From assembly GCA_003241595.1 (NCBI GenBank), contig QFOU01000030.1:1-14754 (forward strand): DNA of 14,754 nt. Direction: 5' to 3'. This document shows positions 1 through 8,110 of this stretch, piece after piece (position 1 is the stretch's first letter; every line of letters begins with the position of its first letter). The notes under the pieces were generated by a model. The model saw only the letters and a program-made list of their open reading frames with translations. It did no database searches and was not told the origin of the DNA. The DNA comes from Pseudomonas fluorescens. GTDB lineage: Bacteria; Pseudomonadota; Alphaproteobacteria; UBA2136; UBA6156. The translations under genes and the position numbers were made by a program.

Positions 1-807
1 AGCCAGCGCAGGGGTAGCCGTACCACCGACAAGTGCGTCCACACCGTTCAACAAAGTAGCGTGCACAAAGCCCAAAGGCGGCATGAAGGGTAGGCGCTTA
101 CTCGCGGCATCTTCCGCCGGACTCGGGGCAGGCAAACCGCTGTTGTTGAGATGGGTAGCGGGCGTCCCCCCCGTTTGGCCGAAAGGGCGAGTCACCGCAG
201 CGGCAATGCCGCCGCCTCCCAAACTCACCTGTGCAATCGCGCGCTTACGCGGAGCACCGGACATGGCCCCCACGCCATCGACCGGAGCGTTGAGTTCAAG
301 CTGCTTTTGCTGATCGGCCAGTTGCACCAGGCGCTCGTTATCGCGCGCGCGCTCCAGCTGGACGTTTTTCAGTTCGGTGGTGAAATCACCCATCATTTGC
401 TGCATTTGGCGTTGCAGCTCTTGGTTTTGATCCAAAGCCGCCTTCAACGCCTGATCGCGGCTGGAGAAATCTTTTTCGATCTGACCGCGGAGATCCGCCA
501 TATCGCGGCGGTTCTGCTCAAACACACTCTGCATAACGGCAGGACGATCTGTCTCAATACCCGTAAAGGTCGGGCTAACCGCACGGGCATTGGGATTACC
601 CAAGTTAACCACCTGATTCGGTGCAACAGCACCCCCTCCCCGCAACGAAGACATGACGTAAAACACGAAGATCAGGCCTGCAATCAGGATACCGGCCTGC
701 ATCGGGCGAGGCAGCGCCTTGAATTTCTCCAGCGCACTGGATGCAGCCGCACCATCGCTCCGACCACCGGGGCGGGCAATGATATCGGGAGAGGGTTCGG
801 TCGCCAT
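1..807 (-). CDS. traB: TraB, VirB10-like T4SS core protein (3' end outside window)
   Basis: I translated this by hand because the frame stays open to the left edge: 269 residues from the ATG at 805-807. TraB is the F-type equivalent of VirB10. It is anchored in the inner membrane and spans the periplasm to form the core-complex ring with TraK and TraV. Visible parts are a short cytoplasmic N-terminus, one membrane segment at about residues 36-54 (QAGILIAGLIFVFYVMSSL), and a glutamine-rich coiled coil at about 92-172. A Gly/Pro-rich linker follows, then the start of the conserved barrel domain at about 239-265, including LGFVHATLLNGVDA, a typical TraB stretch. F TraB has about 475 residues, so roughly 200 should lie beyond the window. 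The gene starts 17 bp after the stop of the 739-residue gene, so they are probably co-transcribed. The ribosome-binding site is weak (AAAGAA). The family call is firm; the separation from traK is unusual. Confidence 0.93.
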   Translation of the reverse strand, partial: MATEPSPDIIARPGGRSDGAAASSALEKFKALPRPMQAGILIAGLIFVFYVMSSLRGGGAVAPNQVVNLGNPNARAVSPTFTGIETDRPAVMQSVFEQNRRDMADLRGQIEKDFSSRDQALKAALDQNQELQRQMQQMMGDFTTELKNVQLERARDNERLVQLADQQKQLELNAPVDGVGAMSGAPRKRAIAQVSLGGGGIAAAVTRPFGQTGGTPATHLNNSGLPAPSPAEDAASKRLPFMPPLGFVHATLLNGVDALVGGTATPALA

Positions 808-824
808 CGTTCTTTATGCCGTTG

Positions 825-3044
825 TTAGTTCGTGTCTTCGGGCTGTTTGCGACCACGATTTGCACCATGGCGAGCATTCTTCGGCCTTCCTCTTCCGAGA
901 CTAGCCTGTGCGCGAGCGGATGGCAAATCCACCGCCCTCTCTGCAGGCACTGACGGCACTACGCCCACCAATCGGACACGCGCCTCGCGCACAAGAGCAT
1001 GCTGATCGGCCAAATGATTGGGAACCAACGGTTCTGCCGTCGCCAGATTCAACCCCTCCGAGCAGGCAAGCTGCCATGTTGCAGGATACTTGCTAAACAT
1101 GCGGTAACGCAGGCGACGCCACGCCAAGGCCGCCTCCCGGAACTGATAGAACGCCGCAGAGAACTGAGGCTGCGCCAACAGATTTGCAGCCTTTTGCAAG
1201 GCTTGCCGATAACTGCGTGCAGCAAATAAACGTTTCACGTTCACCGCCAGATGACTGGCTGGCATATCCGGCAACCAGACCGGAATTGCGAACTTTCCAT
1301 CCGCGTGGCGCTGAGCCAATTGTTGAGGAAGGAGTGTACCATTTGCATCACAGACCATGTCCTCCGAGCCTCTTTCCAACATCGCCGCAAGCGTCAAGCG
1401 CTGAGGCTCACTCACCACGACATTGTACCGCTCGTACTCCGAAGGCAAACCCTGCAATTGTGAAAACGGCGCCAAACGCTCCAAGAGAGGTGGCGGACAA
1501 GGGGAGATACGATGGCGCGGATTCAACTCCGGCATGTGAGCCGGATCAAGCTCATATTCCAAACCCCATGGCAACGGATGATATCCCACGCTCGCAACCG
1601 GTCGCATGAGAGGAACGCTATCAATACCACAGCCATAGAGCGGATGAGAGGCATCCTGAAGGCGCTGTTGCGCGGTGCGTTCGTTATATGCATCGTAACT
1701 GGTGAATTCAACTACCGGATGGAAGCGCATCTTAAGAGACTCCGGCAACACATAAAGACCAGGATAACCCTCCAGCGGTTTACGTACTGCACGCAAAAGC
1801 TGAGCACTACACGCATAGGTGTAGTGCAGTGGATCCCAAAGTGGACCACTGATTTGCACAAAATGACCGGTGGCATCCCAATCATACATCGCAGGCTCAG
1901 CGAAGTGCTCGGGGTGTGTGGGCAACCAGACAGCCCCCCACGCACCACCTACGCGCATGTGCGGCAACGCAAGGTTCGGCAGCAACGGTAGAGGCGCATC
2001 CGGCGCTACAAAACCGGAACCGTCACTCACAATGACCCGTGCCGGCTGGATAAATGTTGACGTCACCCAACCCGGCTCCTCGACAGCCAAAATCGTTCCT
2101 TCGGGATACTCCGACGCCTCGCGGCGCACCACATCATGCAACCCCGGCACCGCACGGCCGGGATCCACCGCAGTTGCCACATAATCGCCATCGATATGAT
2201 AACGACCGTTATACGCTTCCAGCGTTGGAATTACTGTACATCCACGCTGAAACAGCTCTTCGAACCAGGTCTCGCCACCGCTCGCGTCGTAAAACTCTTC
2301 ATATCCCTGGCCCGCCGGACGTCCACGCCAGCGCTGCAACAATTCATCAGCCGCCACCTGCGCCTGCAATGGAGCCACAGGAATGGCATAGATCCGCGCC
2401 ACCTGCGGGACACGCCAGCCATCCGCGTAAAATGTATCCGGACGCAGCTTGTAAGGAATCCCATGCGCCGCAGACGTCAGGGAACGCAACGTCAAATCAG
2501 ACTGCCCGGCCATACCCGCCCCATCTACCAACGGAGGAGCACACTCTATACGACGATACGTGAGGAAAAGCGCATGCTCGATCACACCCAACAGGGAACT
2601 TTCTGCCGGAACATGACGACACGCGCTGGGAAACACGGGAATTGATGGAGCTGCTGGCAAAGGAACCAACCCCGTATGAATAATACGTCCACACAAATCG
2701 CGTACAAATGCAGGAGCTAAAGGATATTCATCAACCTGATCGGCAAGACCACCTTGCGGTATAGAAGCCGCTACATACCCCGCATCGCGCACAACATGAT
2801 GCCCATGACCCAATGAGGCTATCGGCAATTGAAGATCTCGCAGCGCACCCCACTCTTCCGCCGAGGGAAAGGCCGGAATATTTGCAAGCACAGGCAGATA
2901 TGATGCCAAAGTGGGATGATAACCCGCACGAAGATCCCAGTTTCCCACAACCGCGGAAGCTACCTCAACCCCCGACCACGCCAATACCTCCGGCACTTCA
3001 GCCGGAGGTATTTCACTTACTATCAGGTGATGCGTATCGGACAC
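825..3044 (-). CDS. Hypothetical 739-aa protein, orphan, basic AT-hook-like tail
   Basis: I do not recognise this family. The protein has no signal peptide and no clear membrane segment, so it is probably cytoplasmic. It is rich in Trp, Tyr, Pro and His, and much of it (about 190-560) has the look of beta-rich globular domains. Residues 630-690 are helical and basic (for example AALAWRRLRYRMF). The last 30 residues form a charged tail with RGRPK at about 718-722, which matches the core of an AT-hook, so nucleic-acid binding is possible but unproven. The start is GTG at 3042-3044 with no good Shine-Dalgarno sequence, so a start slightly further in is possible. It lies after the 48-bp terminator of the upstream gene and 17 bp before traB, so it is probably the first gene of a unit with traB. 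That position suggests a transfer-related role, but this is inference only. Confidence 0.8.
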   Translation of the reverse strand: MSDTHHLIVSEIPPAEVPEVLAWSGVEVASAVVGNWDLRAGYHPTLASYLPVLANIPAFPSAEEWGALRDLQLPIASLGHGHHVVRDAGYVAASIPQGGLADQVDEYPLAPAFVRDLCGRIIHTGLVPLPAAPSIPVFPSACRHVPAESSLLGVIEHALFLTYRRIECAPPLVDGAGMAGQSDLTLRSLTSAAHGIPYKLRPDTFYADGWRVPQVARIYAIPVAPLQAQVAADELLQRWRGRPAGQGYEEFYDASGGETWFEELFQRGCTVIPTLEAYNGRYHIDGDYVATAVDPGRAVPGLHDVVRREASEYPEGTILAVEEPGWVTSTFIQPARVIVSDGSGFVAPDAPLPLLPNLALPHMRVGGAWGAVWLPTHPEHFAEPAMYDWDATGHFVQISGPLWDPLHYTYACSAQLLRAVRKPLEGYPGLYVLPESLKMRFHPVVEFTSYDAYNERTAQQRLQDASHPLYGCGIDSVPLMRPVASVGYHPLPWGLEYELDPAHMPELNPRHRISPCPPPLLERLAPFSQLQGLPSEYERYNVVVSEPQRLTLAAMLERGSEDMVCDANGTLLPQQLAQRHADGKFAIPVWLPDMPASHLAVNVKRLFAARSYRQALQKAANLLAQPQFSAAFYQFREAALAWRRLRYRMFSKYPATWQLACSEGLNLATAEPLVPNHLADQHALVREARVRLVGVVPSVPAERAVDLPSARAQASLGRGRPKNARHGANRGRKQPEDTN

Positions 3045-3070
3045 TTTTGGTGATCTTTATGTTTAAATCT

Positions 3071-3108
3071 TGGCTGATAATGCCCAAGTTCAACGGCCAT
3101 GTCAGCCA
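3071..3108 (-). promoter_or_regulatory. Leader of the 739-aa gene with flanking 7-bp inverted repeat
   Basis: The 97-bp gap between the terminator and the GTG start carries TGGCTGA (3071-3077) and its reverse complement TCAGCCA (3102-3108). On the minus strand these flank a TTGAAC hexamer that could be a -35 box. An AT-rich stretch (ATTTAAACAT) about 18 bp further on could hold the -10. A promoter is needed here because the upstream gene ends in a strong terminator, but the exact boxes are a weak call. Confidence 0.3.
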
Positions 3109-3147
3109 TTTTAAGGTGTTGCCGCTAAAACTCTGTGCAGCGATCAC

Positions 3148-3195
3148 ATACGCCTCTAAAAAAGCAGCTCGAAAGCTGCTTTTTTAGAGGCGTAT
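3148..3195 (-). terminator. Perfect 48-bp palindrome acting as intrinsic terminator
   Basis: Two perfect 22-nt arms (3148-3169 and 3174-3195) surround a CGAA loop. The inner stem is AGCAGCT/AGCTGCT flanked by A6 on one side and T6 on the other, so it reads as an intrinsic terminator on both strands. The outer ten pairs (ATACGCCTCT) extend well past what termination needs. The last base of the right arm is also the last base of the TGA stop (3195-3197) of the cysteine-rich secreted protein gene, whose transcript it should end. Confidence 0.88.
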
Positions 3196-4976
3196 CAACC
3201 ACCGCCCATACACCCGGAACCAGATTTGTAGATCTCTTGAGCGCGCTTACCAAAGGCACCACGCACGTTGTTCAGCTCATTGATACGCTCGATTTGAGAG
3301 TCGATATAAGGAATCATCGTCTCTTTAACGGCTCGCGCCAAGCGACCGTTCAACTCTGCACTAAATGTGGGACTCACGCTTCCTGCAGTTGCGGTAGCCG
3401 ATACGGGTACAAGATTATTAGAGAGAAGTTGCGTATAAACCTGCTTGAGACGCAAATTAACATAACGATACGTGTCGCGCGTTGCGACCAAGGCAACATC
3501 ATTGCTTGCCAATGTATAGAATGCACTTCGCTCATCGGCAGAACACTTCAGCATAGACGACATCAACTTGGGATCAAACATGGGAACCGACTGGTTTACG
3601 GTGCATCCCAATGCGACTTGCAGCATTGCACCAAAGGAGTTGGCGTCCGCCTCTCCATTCGCTGTACCATCCAGTTCGTCTCCATTTGTCAGCCCCATGC
3701 GACTTTTCACGAACTGCGTATATTGATCTGTATCAATCTCGTGAACAACAACGCCCACCTCGCGCCAACTACCTCCCATCAGAGTTTGCAGCTTATCGAC
3801 ATAGAAACGCACGGGTCGCAACGCATCGGAATCTCGGCAGCTTAGGAAATGCAGTTGGAAATCCTGAACCGAGGATTTTGGCATAACGGGAATTTCGCTG
3901 AAGCGAGGTCCATCTTCCTCTTCGACCATGCTGACGGTACTCATCTGAATGACCGCTTCACGCGCCGCCCCAGTCGTATCATAGGGAGTTTCGAACAACG
4001 CTTGGTTCAGCGGAGCAATTTCGGTCTTGATGATATTGTCTTCCATGAAGTACCGCACCGCATCGTAAAAACGTCGCATCGAGACACGAGGCTCTTTCAC
4101 CCCGTACTCACCCTCACAACCGTTTTCAAGATCTGGTCCGAGACACATCCGCACTTGCGGTATGAGAAGGGAAGGCCAGCATCCTTTATCAGTTTCCGAC
4201 GCGTCGTTCCCCTCCGCAGCCGCTTTTACAGGACAGAGCAAAGGACGAATAGCAGAGACAACATCTTCCAGCTCCCGCGCCTTTTGAGCAAATTTTGCAA
4301 CACCCTGCTTACGTTCGGCCAAGGCAACGGTATCGCTAATGTATTGGTTACTACAAACTTCCCACGCTTGAGCATAGGCCATGGCATTCTGCTTATCTGC
4401 GTTGGTATTTCCACCCGAGCTTCCCATAGCCGCTTGAATCAATTTCAGACGATCGGGCTGAATTTTGGCGACACATGCCTTAACATACTGCTGCTTGGCA
4501 TCCTGCTTAAGGGCATCCAGACTGCACCCCTGCTGGAAAGCTTGGTAACGCTGACTACCGAATGTATTAAGCTGGTCGAACATAGCTGCAGTTTGAGGAA
4601 GCACAAAGTTCATGGCCAACAAATTGCGCGACAGGTTTGAGTTTACATCTTCTTGAAACTTCGCAAAGCTTTCCGGCATTTGATACAATGCGCTTGTAAA
4701 CTCTCCCTGCCCCACACCTGCACAGCCTAAATAATTGGTTGTATCACCAACCGCAGCCGCCTCAGCAGGGAAAGCATTGCGTACTAATCCGCCTTCACTC
4801 ATCTGTGGAGAAATGTTCATATCACCGCTCGGCGCCATAAAGCCCGGCGATTGATACATATCCGCTGCCGGCAACTTACTCTCTTGAGCAAACGCATTTT
4901 GATTCAAAACTGTCACCAAGCTAAAAGCCCCCAAAAGAAGGGCGGTACCTTTGCAGGATAAGACGGATATTTTCAT
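3195..4976 (-). CDS. Secreted 593-aa cysteine-rich protein, unknown family
   Basis: The protein begins with a clear Sec signal peptide, a basic start followed by a hydrophobic run and cleavage after about residue 30 (NQNAFA|QES). The mature part has 12 cysteines, an even number that fits disulfides in the periplasm or outside the cell. They occur in short contexts such as YLGC, QQGC, KAC, EVC, LLC, KGC, RMC, NGC, LSC, LGC, LKC and SGC. No membrane segment follows the signal. The remainder is mostly helical with Gln-rich stretches, and the C-terminus ends GCMGGG. Secreted location, size and spaced cysteines recall the TraH-type periplasmic pilus-assembly proteins of F-type systems, but I could not align it and do not assign it. 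The ATG is 39 bp downstream of the sigma-ParB gene with no visible Shine-Dalgarno sequence. It is probably co-transcribed with that gene and ends at the 48-bp terminator. Confidence 0.82.
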   Translation of the reverse strand: MKISVLSCKGTALLLGAFSLVTVLNQNAFAQESKLPAADMYQSPGFMAPSGDMNISPQMSEGGLVRNAFPAEAAAVGDTTNYLGCAGVGQGEFTSALYQMPESFAKFQEDVNSNLSRNLLAMNFVLPQTAAMFDQLNTFGSQRYQAFQQGCSLDALKQDAKQQYVKACVAKIQPDRLKLIQAAMGSSGGNTNADKQNAMAYAQAWEVCSNQYISDTVALAERKQGVAKFAQKARELEDVVSAIRPLLCPVKAAAEGNDASETDKGCWPSLLIPQVRMCLGPDLENGCEGEYGVKEPRVSMRRFYDAVRYFMEDNIIKTEIAPLNQALFETPYDTTGAAREAVIQMSTVSMVEEEDGPRFSEIPVMPKSSVQDFQLHFLSCRDSDALRPVRFYVDKLQTLMGGSWREVGVVVHEIDTDQYTQFVKSRMGLTNGDELDGTANGEADANSFGAMLQVALGCTVNQSVPMFDPKLMSSMLKCSADERSAFYTLASNDVALVATRDTYRYVNLRLKQVYTQLLSNNLVPVSATATAGSVSPTFSAELNGRLARAVKETMIPYIDSQIERINELNNVRGAFGKRAQEIYKSGSGCMGGG

Positions 4977-5015
4977 TGTAGATAAATGATGGGTGTATTT
5001 ATGCTTTATTGCAAG

Positions 5016-7337
5016 TTAGGAACCTGCTCCTGATATGGAATTTGTTGCAGACGCGGGGCTTTTCACTAACGCCACTCGCAAAGATGTATGAGCTGCCGCA
5101 ACTTTTTCCAGCAACTGCTCCAATTCCACCGTTTGACGGTGGGTCAGATGCAGGCTGCGCAGCTGGGCTTGAGTTTTTTCCAACTGATGGATTGCGCTCG
5201 CCAGTCGCTCTTGCACGGCATAAAACGCTTTAATCTCTTTAAGATAATTCGCCATTGTCGCGGCATCGCCGTGTTGAAGCAGACTTTGAGCTTCCAGCTC
5301 GCGCTTATAACTTTCAACCTGCTGGCGTAGATCATGGATCTGCCCCGTTTGGCTTGCGATGGTCGCTTCTCGCTGGCGCGCCCATGTTTCACTGTCGCGC
5401 AGCGCATGTTCCAGGGCTTCCTGGCGCTTTTTAAGAGCGGCAGCAAGTGTGGGGGACAAAGCTCCTGGAGGGGCTACAAGCTGAACACCTGCACTCGAAC
5501 CTTCATGCAGCGGCATAGGCACGGACGCGACAGGCATGGCCGGTAAAGGGAGAATAGCCGCGCCTGCTGGCTGTGGGCCCCCAATCTGCGGAGGTACAAG
5601 TGCAGCAATCTGGCCTTCGGCGGCTGCGGCATACAACTCATTGAATTGCGGCCCACGTCCCCAACCTGCACCATACTGGCGAATGAAATCGGCAATTTCA
5701 TCCTGAGCGGCTGCAGGTAGGTCTACCGCACTGGAAGCATTGGTAATTTGGATCAAACCATCCTCGTAAAGCTGGCGGAGGCGTGGAGTAGCTTTTTCAC
5801 GCACCTTGGCATAGACGATGACGTTGGGACGGCTTGTGCCAAGTGATTGAGCGATAACGCCTTGCGTAAGACCCAATTCGGATAACGCGCTGATTGCAAA
5901 GTAAAGTTCGATCTTATCGAGCGGACGCACACGACTGTTGAGACATACACGTAACTGCTTGGCAAGATTGATATTGGGAGCACTACGCACCTGGCAGAGC
6001 AGGCGGTCGGCGCCTTTGGCACGGGCGGCGGCAATTCGGCGTTCGCCATCAATGACTTGGCCTTCGGGCGTGATCAGGATCGGTGGCCAGCTCTCGACGG
6101 GGTGCACGGCTATCTGTTTGATATGCGACATATCTTCGGGTGCTTGCGCTGAAGTGGGCCGGAACGTTACGCCGAGAGCCGTGAGCGTTGAAATCTCACG
6201 CCATTCCATACCGGAAAGCGGAAACTGATCGTCCTCCACCGCCGTTAATTGAGCGGGGAGCGCCGGACCGGACTCGGATGACGCGGCTTGGCCGGCATTC
6301 GCCTCTTCAGTCTGCGGAAGTGCGGCATTTTGACCGATCTTGGGAAGTTTGGCGAGCACCTCGTGAATCTCGGGATAGTCGACGCCGAACATGGCCGCAA
6401 CTTCAGCCGCACGCGGACTGGGCGCGTTACGCATGGCATCTTCCAACAGGCGTTGGGCGCGCTTGGGCTGGAGGCCCAGCTTGCGGAAATCGTAGAGCAC
6501 GCTCTTCAGGTCGCCATCGAGTAGGCGCTGGACGTAGAACGCGTCCATCAGCTCGTTCAGGATCTGGCTGGCGCGGCTGTCGGTCACGCCGAAGTGGTAG
6601 GCGATCTCCTCGAAGCTGCTGACACCGCCCACCTTGACGTGCATGAGGGCGGCGCGACGCTTGTCGTCACGCTCGGCCGCGATAAGGTCGTTCAATTTCT
6701 TTTCGATAAAGCTATCCTGCGCCACCTTGAGCAGCATATTGGTCTGGCGCGAGCGCTGGGCGGCCGCAACCTCGCCGCGCAGGTTCTCCTGCATGGTGGT
6801 CTCCTGATCGAGATGCTGCACCAGCAGCGGTGGGTTCTTGCGGAATTCGGCACGGTCGGCATCCGACATATCCGACAGGTGTGCCTGACGGGCCTGATAC
6901 TCAGGGTCGCGATTACGCTGTTCCAGCGCCTTACCTTCCAAGCGGTTGCCGAAGAACGTATTGAACTGAACGCTGACCGTGCTGCCATCGGCCTTGGTGT
7001 AGTGCGGATTGAAGTCGCGCAGGCAGGTCAGCAAAACCTCGTAGGCTTCCTGCTGGAGGTCATCGGCGTCGAGGTGGAAATGGCGTGCCAGCGCGAAAAT
7101 GGCCTGACGACGGCTGTGCAGATACTTGACCGCGTTGCTGCGGGCCAATTGGTAGCCTTCGTCGGCGGCCTTCATGTCGGCAATTTCGGCCTCCGTACGG
7201 GCCGTGGCACGCTGTGCCGCCTTGGTGACCGGTTTGACCGGCACCACCTTGGCGGTTGATTTCGCAGCCGTTTTTCCGGCAGTTACGGATTTGGTAGTCG
7301 GCTTGGCAGCGGCTTTAGCCTTGGTCGCTTTGGTCAT
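5016..7337 (-). CDS. Sigma70-like / ParB-like fusion regulator with C-terminal coiled coil
   Basis: Several modules appear in one 773-residue frame. Residues 1-45 are a Lys/Ala/Thr-rich basic tail. Residues 62-145 resemble sigma70 region 2 (DADDLQQEAYEVLLTCLRDF, then FNTFFGNRLEGKAL), although the usual -10-recognition helix (2.4) is not evident. Residues 239-270 resemble the region 4 helix-turn-helix (SFEEIAYHFGVTDSRASQIL). Residues 405-455 are a ParB/Srx-type N-terminal domain with PILITPEGQVIDGERR, which contains the GERR motif that binds CTP in ParB proteins. LNSRVRPLDKIE at 466-477 corresponds to the ENxxRxDLxxxE box. A KorB/ParB-type helix-turn-helix follows at about 484-510 (LTQGVIAQSLGTSRPNV). 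After a Pro/Ala linker, residues 630-750 are a long coiled coil. The likely role is a DNA-binding regulator or partition protein of the element. The divergent upstream gap carries an inverted repeat that may be its operator. Domain calls are solid; function is inferred. Confidence 0.88.
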   Translation of the reverse strand: MTKATKAKAAAKPTTKSVTAGKTAAKSTAKVVPVKPVTKAAQRATARTEAEIADMKAADEGYQLARSNAVKYLHSRRQAIFALARHFHLDADDLQQEAYEVLLTCLRDFNPHYTKADGSTVSVQFNTFFGNRLEGKALEQRNRDPEYQARQAHLSDMSDADRAEFRKNPPLLVQHLDQETTMQENLRGEVAAAQRSRQTNMLLKVAQDSFIEKKLNDLIAAERDDKRRAALMHVKVGGVSSFEEIAYHFGVTDSRASQILNELMDAFYVQRLLDGDLKSVLYDFRKLGLQPKRAQRLLEDAMRNAPSPRAAEVAAMFGVDYPEIHEVLAKLPKIGQNAALPQTEEANAGQAASSESGPALPAQLTAVEDDQFPLSGMEWREISTLTALGVTFRPTSAQAPEDMSHIKQIAVHPVESWPPILITPEGQVIDGERRIAAARAKGADRLLCQVRSAPNINLAKQLRVCLNSRVRPLDKIELYFAISALSELGLTQGVIAQSLGTSRPNVIVYAKVREKATPRLRQLYEDGLIQITNASSAVDLPAAAQDEIADFIRQYGAGWGRGPQFNELYAAAAEGQIAALVPPQIGGPQPAGAAILPLPAMPVASVPMPLHEGSSAGVQLVAPPGALSPTLAAALKKRQEALEHALRDSETWARQREATIASQTGQIHDLRQQVESYKRELEAQSLLQHGDAATMANYLKEIKAFYAVQERLASAIHQLEKTQAQLRSLHLTHRQTVELEQLLEKVAAAHTSLRVALVKSPASATNSISGAGS

Positions 7338-7386
7338 GAATGGGCCTTTGGGCTTGTTATTAGCCCTAATGTGGCACAGCTTTCCG

Positions 7387-7433
7387 CCCCTGTCAGTTTT
7401 CTGAGGGCCACTGTCTCAAAAAACTGACAGGGG
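7387..7433. promoter_or_regulatory. Near-perfect 19-bp inverted repeat, likely operator
   Basis: The left arm 7387-7405 (CCCCTGTCAGTTTTCTGAG) and right arm 7415-7433 match at 18 of 19 positions as reverse complements, around a 9-nt spacer. It lies upstream of both divergent genes, so it is unlikely to be a terminator. On the minus strand the left arm contains CTGACA, a good -35-like hexamer about 55 bp before the start of the sigma-ParB gene, so a bound repressor would block that promoter. The -10 candidates (CACATT or ACATTA at about 7367-7373) are weak. Confidence 0.65.
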
Positions 7434-7496
7434 GTGTGCGAATTCGGTTGGGTTTTACAGCCAAACACCTTCATTGTGGAGACAACCCCCTCGTAG

Positions 7497-7533
7497 AGGT
7501 GTCAGTTTAAGATGCTGTACGAACCCTATAAGG
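7497..7533 (+). promoter_or_regulatory. Third operator half-site and ribosome-binding site before the secreted pair
   Basis: TGTCAGTTT at 7500-7508 repeats nine bases of the inverted-repeat arm about 110 bp away, in the same orientation as the left arm. It sits about 35 bp before the ATG of the first plus-strand gene. AAGG at 7530-7533 is seven bases from that ATG and serves as the ribosome-binding site. It overlaps a TATAAG that could otherwise be read as a -10. The half-site suggests that both divergent units answer to the same regulator. Confidence 0.45.
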
Positions 7534-7540
7534 CCTTAAC

Positions 7541-8089
7541 ATGACCCTCTCACGTTCACTTGTTCTGCTATTGGCCTGTTGGTCACTGATGTTCATTCCG
7601 GCCGGTTACGCGCAGGAACGCACGGCGACGGGAAGTTTGAAGAACGCCCAAAGCTGGTCTGCCATTTCCAACCAGATCAACCTCAACAACAGCCGTCTGA
7701 CCGCGATTGATACGCGGATCGACCAGGCTGCCAAGTGCGCGGCGAAGGGCAAGACCTACGGCCCGGGTATCACCGGTGGTGACCACGAAGGGTGTATAGC
7801 GGTAACCTTGGACCGCAGTGTATTGGACCGCTTTATTGCGTGTGGTGATGCCGGAATGATTTATTCGCAGGCGGCGAACAAGTGCATGTCGACCATCGAG
7901 AAGCCCATTGTGTGCCGGATGGTGACGACAACCAGCACCTCCAACATGAGCTACGGCGCACGCTGCCCAGCCGGGTATAGCCATATTTCCACCGTGTTCT
8001 CCCACTACCAGAAACCCCGCTACAAAGACGGTTGCGAAACCTGTAACCCCATTTATGCCACCACCTGCGGCCGCATGGTGTGCGAATAA
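7541..8089 (+). CDS. Secreted ten-cysteine protein, first of tandem pair
   Basis: The 182-residue protein has a Sec signal peptide with a hydrophobic core LVLLLACWSLMF and a likely cut after PAGYA, giving a mature start QERTATG. The mature region has ten cysteines, all shared in order with the next gene's product. A helical N-terminal part (about 30-62) is followed by a CxxxGxxYxPG...GC segment and a C-terminal block: CPAGYS, then TVF, then DGCETCNPIY and TTCGRMVC. I know no named family for it. The fold is probably small and disulfide-stabilised, either a surface or pilus-associated accessory or a secreted factor. It runs opposite to almost every other gene here and shares a 203-bp regulatory gap with the sigma-ParB gene. 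The AAGG ribosome-binding site supports the ATG. Confidence 0.86.
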   Translation: MTLSRSLVLLLACWSLMFIPAGYAQERTATGSLKNAQSWSAISNQINLNNSRLTAIDTRIDQAAKCAAKGKTYGPGITGGDHEGCIAVTLDRSVLDRFIACGDAGMIYSQAANKCMSTIEKPIVCRMVTTTSTSNMSYGARCPAGYSHISTVFSHYQKPRYKDGCETCNPIYATTCGRMVCE

Positions 8090-8110
8090 AAATTAAGGAA
8101 AGAACCTACC

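Noticed and set aside
151..828. A 225-residue plus-strand open frame at the left edge
   Set aside because: It lies opposite the N-terminal half of traB, which has the true membrane helix, coiled coil and conserved TraB motif.
1232..1240. GTTTCACGT, half of the chromosomal parS site, considered as a target for the ParB-like protein
   Set aside because: Only the left half matches. It lies inside a coding sequence and the other half is degraded, so it is most likely chance.
3148..3195. The long palindrome as an IS or transposon end
   Set aside because: No transposase, no matching second copy in the window and no target-site duplication were seen; the A-run/T-run layout fits a terminator.
6594..7259. 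A 221-residue plus-strand open frame
   Set aside because: It is a shadow of the sigma-like half of the fusion gene, whose minus-strand frame carries recognisable domains.
7387..7433. The inverted repeat as an intrinsic terminator
   Set aside because: It lies upstream of both divergent genes, where no transcript from within the window should need to end, so an operator is the better reading.
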